Source: Episyrphus balteatus
Taxonomy: Eukaryota; Arthropoda; Insecta; Diptera; Syrphidae
Length of the DNA stretch: 64,000 bases
NCBI RefSeq assembly: GCF_945859705.1
Contig: NC_079136.1
Coordinates: forward strand, 125,585,027-125,649,026
Reading direction: 5' to 3'
The number at the start of each line of letters is the position of its first letter. Position 1 is the first letter of the stretch. The translations under genes and the position numbers were made by a program. Positions 48,201 through 56,028 of this stretch are shown piece after piece. A model generated the notes under the pieces. The model saw only the letters and a program-made list of their open reading frames with translations. It searched no databases and was not told the origin of the DNA.

Positions 48201-51200
48201 TCAATTTCAAAGGGATAATTTTCACCAAAAACGAGATCATTTAATATACCACTAGCGCCTTTTACACACCAAAATCGGTATATTTTTTTAACCACCGGAG
48301 TTTATTATATACGAGAAAATAGTGTATTTTTTATATTCAAAATGCATATCACGAAAGTGCAAAAAATACACCAAATATTTTGGTGTATTTTAGACTTTTG
48401 TGCTACTTGAGACCACGTTACGATGATTAAAGAAAACGCTTACTTTTATATACCTTTACTCATATTAATGATGATTTCTCTGTTAAAACAATTGGTATAA
48501 GCAAAGTTAAGATTTTTAGAAAATATGTTATTCTTTTTAACTGCATTTAAGAAATTTTGATATCTTTTTTGATTGCTCGGATATTAATTTTTAAAGTCTG
48601 TTCATTTTTTCTTGCCCATGATGCCATGATAAATTTTGACTGAGGCCAATATTCTTCGAGAAAAATGTGTTTTTAACAAAGCGTTTGATTAATTTATTTT
48701 TATGAAGGAAGCAATAATAAACAAAAATGTTATACACAAGTTTACAAAAAAAACTTATATGTACATTTTATGATACTTAGGAAAACCTGGACCTGGAAAG
48801 ATCTTATTTTTTTATTAAGTCTTAAAATGTTAAGAAAAAAATGTTTTTTTGTTGTTTGAGATAATTTTTATTTAAAGTGCAGTTACAAAAAATATTTAAA
48901 GTCCCTTCCTTAATTTGGTAAAAGCAAAAGCATTGCATTTATAAGTTGCCATGAGAGTTTTCAAATTCTGATAGCCTTATTTATAACTACTCTTTGAACA
49001 TAATACTTCAGGGTAAAAGCATAGACTATATAACCACAAAAACTTGAGTCAGTATAAATTTTTAGAGATATTCAATAAATCAAGGAACATGATTTTTTTG
49101 CGGCATCCCTTGGACAAAAGTAGCGGCCTTTTTGCTCTAGCAATCAAACCAAAAAAATAAAAAAACACTTTTTAGCAATGAACCAAACGGTACTGGCACA
49201 AAATCTACTGCAACTGCATAAGCCAAACAAAAGGAAAATAATAACTTAGGTTATTCCTCATCAGATGAATTTTCGTATTTTAAAAATATTTATGAAATCA
49301 AAATTTGTGTTTTATCTTAAGAAATTCTATGTTAAGCTAATTTTGTACAAATAAATAGTGAAATGTACCTATAAATTGAAGAAAATGATTTTTGTCCAAA
49401 TTTTCTTCAAAAGGCCGCACTGTGCGACATGGCGACAAAGCGACATGGCGACATAGCGACATACATAGTTTGGTACTGATTTTTTTTCAAATTTTATTTT
49501 TCGGTGTAACACCTTATTAAAAACATGGAACTAAACTTAAAAAATATAAATAAACTTAGTTTAAACAAAAAAAAAAAATTATCGAAAATCTGCATTAGGA
49601 CTGCAAAAAATATAATTTATTTAATTGCAGCAATGTTTTCCATTTTAACACTGTCTCTTCTACACACGAATAGTACTATTTTAAGGAATAATTTCCATAT
49701 TTAATTCATTTTAATTCAAATGCTGATAAATATCTCGAGTTCGATTTTTTTTTTAATGAATGCCATACTTTTCCACTACATTTATGATAGAAATTATTAC
49801 TTTTGTGTATTGCAACAAAAAAATAATAAAAAAATATTTTCTATTTTTTTATTTCTATTTTTACTGCAAAAAACCTCCATAGACACCAGACACTTTATAC
49901 CACCACAATTTAACCCACTTAGCCATCAGCATGTGGTTGCAAATGAAAAGGAAAAAAAAAAGAACCTACCTACGTGATTTGTAATTACAAATTAAAAAAA
50001 AAAAAAACAAAGCTATACAATTTATTGAAATTTGATATAAATTTATATACACGTCAATGTTGTTCACCTGCATATGGCACTGGAACAAAAAAAAATTCTT
50101 ATCATTATTAAGCTGCTGACCACTTTGAAATTCCCGGCATATGACATCCATCAGTCATTTTTTTTTTTTTGTTTAATATTTCTTTATTATCATAATGGAT
50201 GGTTGAGACTTTTTAATTAATTTCAAACTAATTACTTTAAGAGAAGATATACTGAAAAAAAATGTTGCGAGTACAAAAGTTTAAGTTTTACATTCAACCA
50301 AGTCATGATAGTTATAGTTGCTAAGGAATTTTTAGTTTTTTTTTTTTTTTTTTTTAATTTTTGGTGACTAATGTTTTTGAAAAAAATTATTATGAATCTT
50401 AAATAGAAATAGTTTCTTAACAAAACAAACAAATCATCGCTGAAACGAATTCAAAGCCAACTGGATGTATAGGTAATATGAGTCTAGAAGGAAACATCTT
50501 TCATCGGGTGTCTTGTTTGTAAACAAAAACTCTATTCAAGGCCAAGGGTTTGATTTGAAAACAATTTTGAATCTGCTAATTTATATCTGCCATCCGGTGA
50601 CACGGTGATGATGATATTTTTTTATCTGTAGTTTAAGCAAATTTTCTTAACAAAATCGATGCCTGCCACCTCAACAGTGGTGCAAAAAGTGGCAAAAAAT
50701 TGGTAAAGTTGTAAAAAAAACTAACATGATAACACCTGAAACCTGTCTTGAACGTTAGTTGGCATTGCCTTGAGAAAAAAAAAACCATACCTGCCACCTG
50801 GACAGTGGGGCGAAGTTATCCTGCCGCTGACCTAAAGTTGTAAAAAAAAACCGTGAAATTGTTATATGTGATAATGGCTGAAATATGTTTAGATAGACAT
50901 TTAAAATAGAGGAAAAACCATGCCTGCTGCTTGCGTCGCGGGGATAAGTCCCCGGCAGGATCGAAAATATTCGCACACCCCAATACTGTATAGAATCCAA
51001 AAATGTTTTGTTTCTGGGTAGAAATCTGGGAGAGAAACAATGTCTTGATTTTATTTAATTTTATATAAACAGCTATGTAGACCAGTGCCGATGCCTTCAA
51101 TGGTAAAAAATGGTACATCTCGATTTCCGGCAAAACTACAAGTCCTATAGAAAAAAGTTGTATGACAAAGTTGTAGGTAATAAAAAGATCTACAACTTTT

Positions 51201-54200
51201 GTATCAACAATTTTTTCACATAACCTCAATATTTATGTGAAAAATTAAAAAAACCGAGTTTTTGGTTTTTTATTTTTATCTTTTTCAAAAACAAAAATTT
51301 TTCTACGAAATTTATTGAAAACTTACCTTATTATGCCCCAAATACACTGTAATTTATTTGATTTAAAATATTTATTTGTTCACCTTATTTTGACTTAATA
51401 CCAAAAAAACACCCTATATAATTTTCAATCGAAAATTCACGTGTCAAAATATCAGCTTTTTTCAAAAAGTCGGTGGGAATTTCGTTTGTTAAAATGTCTA
51501 TTTTCTGATGGTGTAAAAAAAAATTTACATTAGTATACTAAAGAACATGTTTTAGTAAAATGCAAAAAATGAAAAAAGCTGGAATTCGAAAAATTTTTTT
51601 TATCATTGTTTACAATTTTGGCCTATTTATTCAAATTTACACTTTAATTACTCAAAAAACGTAGGATTTCATGTAATATTGATTAATGTTACGGTTTTTG
51701 AGTAATTTAAGTGTAAATTTTAATAAATAGTCTAAAATTTTAAATAATGATAAAAAAATTTTCGAATTCAAGCTTTTTGCTTTTATCGAGAACATGTACT
51801 ATGGTATACTAATGTAAATTTTTGTTTACACTATTGGAAAGTAGAGATTTTAACGAACAAAATACCCACCGATTTTTTGAAAAAAGCTGATATTTTGACA
51901 CGTGAATTTTCGATTGAAAAGTAGGGTGTTTTTTTGGTATTAAGTCAAAAAAAGGTTAAAAAATAAATATTTTAAATTAAATAAATTAAATTGTATTTGG
52001 GATATAATAAGGTAAGTTTTCACCAAATTTCGTAGAAAAATTTTTGTTTTTGAAAAAGATAAAAATAAAAAACCAAAAACTCGGTTTTTTTAATTTTTCA
52101 CATAAATATTGAGGTTATGTGAAAAAATTGTTGATACAAAAGTTGTAGATCTTTTTATTACCTACAACTTTGTCATACAACTTTTTTCTATAGGACTTGT
52201 AGTTTTGCCGGAAATCGAGATGTACCATTTTTTACCATTAAAAACTCAACCCACCCACTTCCCGAACTCGGCTCGCCCGTAATTTATTTTTCCTTTAATT
52301 TTCATCATATTTTTTTTTTTTTTTTCACTTCAGATTCTTTGATGTAGTAAGCTTAGAACAAGCTTTTAACTACAATCAGAGGCTCATCATAAGTGCATGT
52401 TAGTGGTTAGTAGACAAAAAATACAACCTCCCACATGCACAATATAAAAACAAAATAATTACAAACAAATTTACAAGTTATAAAATTATAAGTACAAAAA
52501 ATCCAACATTTATTTAAAACATTGATTAACAGTCACGATTGTGGAGCACTGGTTCGAAACAATGTTTTTAAACCCATTTTCGTCAAATTAAAGTCTAAGG
52601 ATGAATGGTTCAAGTTAAAAAGTTTACTCATGCGACTAAGAGGCTCATTAATACCATAGTTTGTTCTATGAAAGTCGATATGCAAAGGTTCAAATCTTCG
52701 TAGGAGGTGAGATCCACCCGGATAATTTATACCAATACAAGCTAATAGATCAGGGGCGTCAATTTGGGAATTAATAAGCTGATGAAGAAAGATTAAATCA
52801 TTATTTACACGTCTCTGTGCTAAAGTTTGTATCTGAAGAAGTTGAATGCGATGTTCATAAGGTGGCAAGTTGAAAGGGTCGGTCCAAGGAAGACCTTTTA
52901 GAGCGAAGCGTACAAAATTGTGTTGAATAGATTCGATTCGGTTTTTATGAACTTCATAAAAAGGACTCCATACTTGAGAAGCGTACTCAAGATGGGGTCG
53001 AACGTAGCTGTTGTACAAAGATAGAGTAACAAATGGATCATCAAATTCCTTTGCCCAACGTTTAATAAAACCAAGCATTGAGCTCGCTTTATTTACTATA
53101 AAATTGATGTGTTCAGTAAATCCTAAATTTGAACTAAATTGGACACCCAAGTCTTTGAAGCTAAATACTCTACATAGCTTATGTTGCAAGATGTAGTAAT
53201 CAAAAATATTAATGACTCGTTTTCTCGAGAATGTAATTGTTTGGCATTTAGCTGGGTTAAGTGAAAGGCCATTTTTACCACACCAAACATTAAAACTGTT
53301 AATATCGCTTTGTAGAAGGATACGGTCATTGTCAGACTTAATTTCTTTAAAAATCTTCATATCATCAGCAAATATGAGAATATCACTTGAAGTTATGCAC
53401 GAGATTACGTCGTTTATAGCTATATAAATTTATATTCACCTCCTTTTCCAATGGGTTTCATTCTACTATGATTTTTTTTTGGTTTCAAAAATTATCGACC
53501 CTGGTCTAATGAAACTAAATGTATACAAGAAATATACAAAAAATTTGCATAATTTTATACCTTATGACAATAATATAAGAAATAATATATAAATTCAAAA
53601 CAAAATTCTTTAAAAAAAGTTAGTTTTATTTCTAGCACTAATATAAATCAAAACATAAAAATGTTAGAGTGGGGCGGTGAGGGTGGTTAGGGGTCTAAAA
53701 TACCCTTTATTTTTTTTCACGAAGAGCAATACATTTGCTGCAAGACATTTTGTTTTTAAAAAATAACTATATAAAATTTGCTTTTGGTTTTAATCTTCAA
53801 ACAAACCATTCCAAAAAAATTTCTTGCATAACCAAACATTTTTCTTATTTTTTTTTTTAATATTTGGAGCCGTTTTATAGAAAAACAGTTATTTTTACTG
53901 TATTCCAAATAATTCCAAAAAGTTTGATATGTCAATAAAATAAAAATATCGATCAACACATAAAAACAAAGTTTCAAAAAAAGTCATTTTCAAACATTTT
54001 TTTTTTTTTTTTTTTCAAAAAAAAAAAACATTTGAATTTTTTTTTTTAATTTTCTATATTTTGGATTTACCATTTCATAATTACCTACTCAAATAATCGA
54101 TAGCTAAAATTTTGATTTCAATAAAATTCAAGTGTCCTTTTTTCGAAACATCAATTGTTTTTGTAAAAAGTCCAAAAATTAGTTCGTAACCTAGTTCGTT

Positions 54201-55883
54201 AGTAACCTAAATCATGTTTTAGGTTACATACAAAATATTTGTAATTTTAAAGAAATTTTTTTAAATTTTGGAATATAAGCATCTGAATCATTTTTGAAGG
54301 TTCTCAACTAGGTTGCACGGTCTTTCTTTCATAAACGCAGCATAAAATGGCTTATTAAAACAAATTTAAAATGTAAATTAAAATTTTAAAAAATATTAAA
54401 AACAAAAAAATAAACTTAAAAAAAATATAATGTAAAATTCTTTGTTTAAACGACTTAAGCTATTTCCAATATTCATCTTTTCATAATTTATTGAATCTTT
54501 AAATAAAGTATGTAGGTATGTTATTTGATTTCTTTTATAAAGGCGGATTTTTGATTTTTTCTTTAATTTTTCTACATAAATTTTTTTGAAAAATTAATTA
54601 AAAAAAAAATAGTGTGTGTCATTTTGAAGTAGTTATTTATAAAGTAACAGATAAAATAATTTCGAAAAAAATCACTATTTTTCTAAAAAAAAAAAAATGT
54701 CTAAACTTTGTTTTTGATCAATTTTAAATGTTCTCATATTAAAGGAAAATCACTTAAATCGTTTAAACATTAATTTTGAAAATTAATATTTTCTAATAAT
54801 GTTATTTTAGGTAATAAAATTTGTTGTTGTTAAGTTTAGAGTTTTTGGGTGGTACAAATATGTACATATTTTTAAATTTTACTTACAATAAAATTAAAAT
54901 CACAACAAAAATTACCTTTTGTTAATTTTAAATTTAATTTACTCTTTACAGGTCGATTATTATTGTTCTACATAATATTCTACATCATCTTGGCTGGTCT
55001 CTTTGCAATTTGCTTACAAGGTCTATTTGCAACACTCAGTGACGAAGAACCCAAATGGAAATTAGATTCATCGCTAATTGGCACAAATCCTGGTCTAGGT
55101 TTTCGTCCATTGAGTGAAGAAACTGAACGTGGTTCTGTAATACAATTTGATACAAAAAAACCTGGTGAATATAAATATTGGAAAGATTTATTGGATGAAT
55201 TTGTACAACGTAAGTTTAATTTAAAAAAAAAAAAAAATAAAAAAAATTAAATTGAATATATTTCTAGCTTACAACACAACCGGAGGAATGAATGAAAAAG
55301 TCTGTCATTTCGGTCAAACTCAAGACATCAAAAAAGTATGCATTGTTGATATTAATGCATTTGGTGAATGTTCACCAGCCAAACAATACGGCTATGATAA
55401 GGGTCGTCCATGTGTATTTTTGAAATTGAACAAAATTTTCGACTGGGTTCCGGAAACTTATAACGATGTCAATAATTTACCCGAAACTATGCCCGCTGAT
55501 TTAGTTGAACATATCAAGAGTCTTAATGAAACTCATGTAAGTTTGTTAAAATTGAATGTGAATTATATAAAATAAAAAAAAAAAAAATTAATTTGGTTTT
55601 CCAGCGTGAACAAGTTTGGATATCCTGCCAGGGACAACATTCACTAGACAAAGAAAATATGGGTCCAATTTCATATTTCCCAGCTCGTGGTTTCCCCGCA
55701 TTCTACTACCCCTTCCGCAATCAACCCGGTTATCTAAGTCCCCTTGTCGCTGTACAATTCGAATCAATAAAACTAAATCAATTGCTAAGCATTGAATGTC
55801 GTGCTTGGGCCAAAAACATTATCTACAATGGCAGTATTCGAGATCGAATGGGGTCAGTGACCTTCCAGCTATTTGTCGATTAG
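18058..55883 (+). CDS. nrv1: Na+/K+-ATPase beta subunit, nervana 1-like, complete
   Basis: Exons 18058-18205, 54952-55209, 55268-55536 and 55605-55883 join to 954 bases, 317 residues plus stop. Residues 1-50 are the cytoplasmic tail, with the family signature ending FGRT-MSS-W at 42-49. A single membrane helix spans about 52-75. The ectodomain has six cysteines (148, 160, 170, 184, 233, 290), the number needed for the three conserved disulfides, and sequons at N138, N222 and N300. EPKWKLDSSLIGTNPGLGFR, PCVFLKLNKIF and GYLSPLVAVQF are family blocks. This is a type II membrane glycoprotein expected to assemble with the Na+/K+ pump alpha subunit at the plasma membrane. Length agrees with fly nrv1 (about 310). 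The start is the first ATG of the only frame carrying the signature and has no upstream in-frame rival. The 36.7-kb first intron separates exon 1 from the rest. The exon 1-2 join is inferred from phase (1/1) and homology; alternative first exons cannot be excluded. Confidence 0.93.
19339..19906. repeat. Inverted arrays of TTTTGCATTAAAAA sub-repeats
   Basis: The left half repeats TTTGCATTAAAAAA-type units (about 19389, 19465, 19482, 19501). The right half repeats the inverse, TTTTTAATGCAAAA (about 19727, 19764, 19806). The central spacer has its own inverted pair, CAATTTTGACTATTTGGCC against GGTTAAATAGCCAAAATTT. The architecture resembles Foldback elements. No target duplication is found. Confidence 0.55.
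20125..21110. mobile_element. 986-bp TIR element, GTAGGGGAGAGTGGGGC ends
   Basis: A 28-bp terminal inverted repeat (20125-20152 and 21083-21110, one mismatch) starts GTAGGGGAGAGTGGGGC and ends TGTAACA. Inside, the same G-run plus TTGTAACA syntax recurs near 20490-20535 and 20865-20935 (for example GGGGCAAGTTGTACC, GTGTTACACTTTGCCCC). No transposase frame; non-autonomous. Confidence 0.75.
21481..21908. mobile_element. PIF/Harbinger-type (Tourist-like) MITE, 428 bp
   Basis: Ends are GAGCCAATTTTTCAAT and its inverse of GGGCCAATTTTTCAAT, with subterminal AACAGTCAG inverted too. TTA flanks both sides (21478-21480 and 21909-21911). GGGCC-type termini with a TTA/TWA duplication are typical of the PIF/Harbinger superfamily. 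It contains AGGAATAAG-type internal hairpins and no coding frame. Confidence 0.75.
23089..24032. mobile_element. 944-bp TIR element, TAGGGG...TACATTTGACA ends
   Basis: The left end TAGGGGAGAAGGGGGTACAT and the inverted right end TTAGGGTAAGCGGGGGTACA both continue into TTTGACAC. Internal copies of the motif occur at about 23276-23335, where GTCAAATGTGCCCCGG is answered by CCGGGGCGCATTTGAC, and near 23645. Non-coding. Same grammar as the element at 20125. Confidence 0.65.
25230..25561. repeat. (AAAAT)n pentanucleotide microsatellite, ~330 bp
   Basis: About 66 units of AAAAT/TAAAA, nearly uninterrupted apart from a few AAATT variants near 25464-25490 and 25540. Confidence 0.97.
26676..26706 (-). 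other. 3' UTR hairpin of the RTE-like element
   Basis: GTTATGATC (26676-26684) pairs with GATCATAAC (26698-26706), and inside it CTCGA pairs with TCGAG, leaving a small GGG bulge. It sits about 10 bp before the A-rich tail on the element strand. Confidence 0.7.
26729..28633 (-). CDS. RTE-like reverse transcriptase, partial ORF
   Basis: An uninterrupted frame of 634 residues runs from the 5' junction to TGA at 26729-26731; no true start codon is expected because the 5' part is lost. The thumb-side linker KGKAVGPDEIPSEFWK, motif A VLVDFEKAFDR, motif B GVHQGSVLSPLLF and motif C FADD are all present, so catalytic aspartates are intact. The C-terminal part has the RRDPENPVKKA and KKGRPKNSW pattern usual in this family. 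No endonuclease domain and no second ORF. Assignment to the RTE clade is from recalled family appearance and is less certain than non-LTR reverse transcriptase itself. It lies antisense in the nrv1 intron. Confidence 0.88.
   Translation of the reverse strand, partial: KAWSKCPSNNTEQKSRLEVEYRNCKKEAKKICAQIQAKNTEDLYRELDEISSPTAGAIQELRQNVNKGATIFKIAAQRRRNAQEICSPKFINNAQGQLLVENEEILHRWRQYCDELLNEQFPRLHFPIASPNLSEVSDVTVEEVSEAVKYSKKGKAVGPDEIPSEFWKKMGDIGSRWLMVLVSKLIRGDRMPNQWRKSYLLPIYKGKGDTRSCDNYRSIKLMSHTMKIVERVLGSRLRKIIRLSDDQCGFVAGKSTTDAIQSIRIIMEKHRDSLEDLHVVLVDFEKAFDRQPRDLIWVALRQRGVPETYVRIIMDMYDGAVTKVRCAAGVTEEFEITVGVHQGSVLSPLLFITVLDYLLQGKVTDPKVHQLFFADDGAIISEDPISLQRALDVWVDVLEGSGYRISAKKTEYLCCPFSDPHRPIPDIYLNGVVLPKCEKFKYLGSMINNEGTCDDDINHRVSVGWMKWRENSAIFCDRKMPPKLKGRLYTAVVRPALTYGSQCWTMYKKYESKLTAAEMKMLRMTAGVTKLDRIRSTKIRGSLHVKNTISQKIEHDRLSWYCHVQRRDPENPVKKAISYNVPTRNKKKGRPKNSWYKQMQKHQHSVGLRNGTIQNREACRRFLRSTRRTPQADH
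28759..29651 (+). repeat. Seven GTTACGGGYGTGACA boxes in a duplicated ~600-bp block
   Basis: Boxes are at 28759, 28879 (GTTCC variant), 29047 (GTGTTAT end), 29355, 29477 (ATCAC variant), 29615 and 29637. The first three and the next three keep similar spacing (120/168 and 122/138), offset by 596 bp, so the block is a diverged tandem duplication in which the boxes stayed more alike than the A/T-rich DNA between them. The RTE-like insertion lies just to the left. Confidence 0.8.
32774..32920 (+). pseudogene. Relic of a Jockey-like reverse transcriptase
   Basis: The plus frame reads ITNHNLTNEVSLKAFDFGVP then QGSHLGPLIFIF, the reverse-transcriptase motif B of Jockey-type elements, and continues in frame to HADDT, the remains of motif C. 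The stretch between is shortened and T-rich, and a stop precedes it at 32771. It is a decayed fragment with no likely function. Confidence 0.65.
33721..33736. other. GC-rich palindrome GACGACG-CA-CGTCGTC
   Basis: A perfect 7-bp inverted repeat with a 2-bp spacer inside a locally GC-richer stretch (33660-33760) of the nrv1 intron. It may be a binding site; no factor is recognised. Confidence 0.4.
33927..34400. repeat. ~145-bp tandem array carrying CATACGCCACAGTGACC
   Basis: CATACGCCACAGTGACC occurs at 33927, 34212 and 34366 (one change), with a decayed unit near 34060. Each is followed by TTGAAATTGAAAAGTA and then TTTCTGATTAAATGCTTA-like sequence. Spacing is about 142-154 bp. The 17-mer matches the inverse of the terminus of the MITE at 9472. 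Confidence 0.8.
35578..35589 (+). other. G12 homopolymer
   Basis: A run of about twelve G in a window dominated by A/T runs. It lies in a GC-richer stretch (35.3-35.65 kb) that is otherwise unassigned. Confidence 0.6.
39684..40117. mobile_element. 434-bp MITE with TACACAGAGAAAAATA ends
   Basis: A perfect 16-bp terminal inverted repeat lies at 39684-39699 and 40102-40117. If the outer TA is the target, the element is CACAGAG...CTCTGTG, as in Tc1/mariner-type MITEs. Internal AATAAGATTTC-type repeats occur. It contains the tRNA-like segment at 39824-39895. Confidence 0.75.
39824..39895 (-). other. tRNA-like sequence inside the MITE
   Basis: On the minus strand TGGTTCAGGTGG (39877-39888) resembles the pol III A box and AGTTCGATTCCC (39834-39845) the B box, at tRNA-like spacing. 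The arms do not pair well enough for a working tRNA, so I read it as a tRNA-derived (SINE-head or pseudogene) sequence. Confidence 0.5.
41467..41653. mobile_element. Small foldback/MITE with 24-bp perfect inner repeat
   Basis: Outer ends GGACAGAAGCAC and GTGCTTCTGCCC are inverted. Inside, a perfect 24-bp pair (41504-41527 and 41600-41623, starting TGCCCGGAAAATTGCC) surrounds a 72-bp loop. No coding capacity. Confidence 0.65.
43586..44081. mobile_element. Foldback (FB)-type element with 9-bp TSD
   Basis: The termini are GGGTTGGGGTC and the inverse of GGGAGCGGGTC. AATTTATTT flanks both sides (43577-43585 and 44082-44090). The left arm is a chain of CAAAATTCTGTA-type units about 14-20 bp long; the right arm is the inverse chain, TACAGAATTTTG. 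The centre is a perfect 48-bp inverted repeat (43778-43825 and 43842-43889) around a 16-bp loop starting GCGCGCGC. Long inverted repeats of sub-repeats plus a 9-bp duplication are the known marks of Drosophila FB elements. No coding frame. Confidence 0.85.
44738..44760. repeat. Poly(A) tract
   Basis: An uninterrupted A-run of over 20 bp in the nrv1 intron, one of the longest of many homopolymers here. Confidence 0.8.
45339..45413. repeat. GACATGGC octanucleotide minisatellite
   Basis: Nine 8-bp units of GACAWRGY (GACATGGT, GACAAAGC, GACATAGC, GACATGGC) in strict register. The same array with five units is at 49424-49465. Confidence 0.9.
45339..46672. repeat. Segmental duplication, copy 1
   Basis: 45339-45855 matches 49424-49895 and 46095-46672 matches about 50618-51077, in the same order and orientation and running straight into a foldback element in each case. 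The second block has three diverged CCTGCCRC-led sub-units. The middle differs between copies and here holds GGGAGCCAGCGTC twice (46023, 46042). Confidence 0.9.
46673..47050. mobile_element. Foldback element, copy B (single arm)
   Basis: It starts TAGACCAGTGCCGATGCC and runs through ATCATAGTAGAATGAAACCC, GGGCGAGCCGAGTTCGGG and the GTTGTAGG/CTACAACTT inner pair, then stops matching at ATTGAAAAC. Only the left arm remains. Confidence 0.8.
47373..48411. mobile_element. 1.04-kb TIR element, CTCAAGTAGCACA ends
   Basis: A perfect 13-bp terminal inverted repeat lies at 47373-47385 and 48399-48411. Near both ends GGTGTA/TACACC motifs are dense (for example GGTGTATAAATTGGTGTAAA on the left and AATACACCAAATATTTTGGT on the right). 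No clear target duplication and no long frame. Unclassified. Confidence 0.6.
49424..51077. repeat. Segmental duplication, copy 2
   Basis: Second copy of 45339-46672, offset by about 4.1-4.5 kb. The octanucleotide array is shorter, the middle part (49896-50617) is unrelated, and about 130 bp present before the foldback in copy 1 is missing here. Confidence 0.9.
52311..53427 (-). mobile_element. Jockey-like non-LTR element, 5'-truncated, nested in foldback C
   Basis: The foldback arm is interrupted exactly between CATCATATT and ATTCACCTCC, which are contiguous in copy B. The insertion has a T-run (its poly(A) tail) on the left and the 5'-truncated coding part on the right. ATATT may be a short target duplication. 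It is therefore younger than the foldback. Confidence 0.85.
52533..53427 (-). CDS. Jockey-like reverse transcriptase, C-terminal part
   Basis: The frame is open from a TAA near 53428 at the junction to a stop at 52533. It starts within the palm: INDVISC, then ILIFADDMKIF with the intact motif C FADD. It continues with SLNPAKCQTITFSRKR, LGVQFSSNLGFTEHINFIVN, the thumb motif YNSYVRPHLEYASQVWSPF and a C-terminal tail ending TSAPQS. About 297 residues; fingers, motifs A and B and the endonuclease are missing, so it cannot act alone. Jockey-clade assignment is by recalled family pattern. Confidence 0.85.
54952..55209 (+). CDS. nrv1: nrv1 exon 2: membrane helix and proximal ectodomain
   Basis: The acceptor is TTTACAG and the donor is CAAC|GTAAGT. 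It encodes RLLLFYIIFYIILAGLFAIC, the EPKWKL block and residues to DEFVQ. It corresponds to two exons in nrv2. Confidence 0.95.
55268..55536 (+). CDS. nrv1: nrv1 exon 3: central ectodomain
   Basis: The acceptor is TTCTAG and the donor is CAT|GTAAGT. It carries four disulfide cysteines and sequons NTT and NET. The intron before it is only 58 bp. Confidence 0.94.
55605..55883 (+). CDS. nrv1: nrv1 exon 4: C-terminal ectodomain
   Basis: The acceptor is TTCCAG. The exon runs REQVWISCQG to LFVD with TAG at 55881-55883. It is continuous where nrv2 has a 1.07-kb intron. Confidence 0.95.
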   Translation, partial: REQVWISCQGQHSLDKENMGPISYFPARGFPAFYYPFRNQPGYLSPLVAVQFESIKLNQLLSIECRAWAKNIIYNGSIRDRMGSVTFQLFVD

Positions 55884-56022
55884 AATATAAAACCATATTC
55901 GTGTAGTATTTGTAAATTTTAATTCACGTAATATATACATATATGTAAAAGTTACTTTATACACATAAATTATATTTATACATACATACAAACAACAGAA
56001 CCAATTTTGATAAAATCGCCTA

Positions 56023-56028
56023 AATAAA
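56023..56028 (+). terminator. nrv1 poly(A) signal candidate
   Basis: AATAAA lies 140 bp after the nrv1 stop, and is followed by A-runs. More hexamers lie downstream. Confidence 0.5.

Larger units (their letters stand above)
51078..53508. mobile_element. Foldback element, copy C: near full-length palindrome with nested insertion
   Basis: It begins TAGACCAGTGCC and ends CTGGTCTA. The two arms are inverted copies from the ends to a centre at about 51.67 kb; matched marks include GAAAATTCACGTGTCAAAAT, GTTGTATGACAAAG and TTACTCAAAAA. Each arm is about 0.6 kb after removing the 1.1-kb Jockey-like insertion in the right arm. Left terminal sequence between GATGCC and the AATGGTAAAAAATGG block is deleted. 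TA flanks the ends. No transposase. Confidence 0.85.
18206..54951 (+). other. nrv1 intron 1 (36.7 kb)
   Basis: GT at 18206 and AG at 54950-54951. Phase 1 on both sides. No nested host gene is recognisable; its identifiable content is transposons and tandem arrays listed separately. Stretches 18.2-19.3, 21.9-23.1, 24.0-25.2, 25.6-26.6, 29.7-32.7, 34.4-39.7, 40.1-41.4, 41.7-43.6, 44.1-45.3 and 53.5-54.9 kb show A/T-rich DNA without a feature I can name, apart from short palindromes. Confidence 0.85.

Noticed and set aside
46230..51000. Similar 81-85-residue minus frames at 46230-46487 and 50755-51000
   Set aside because: They match each other only because the DNA is duplicated; no start context or domain.
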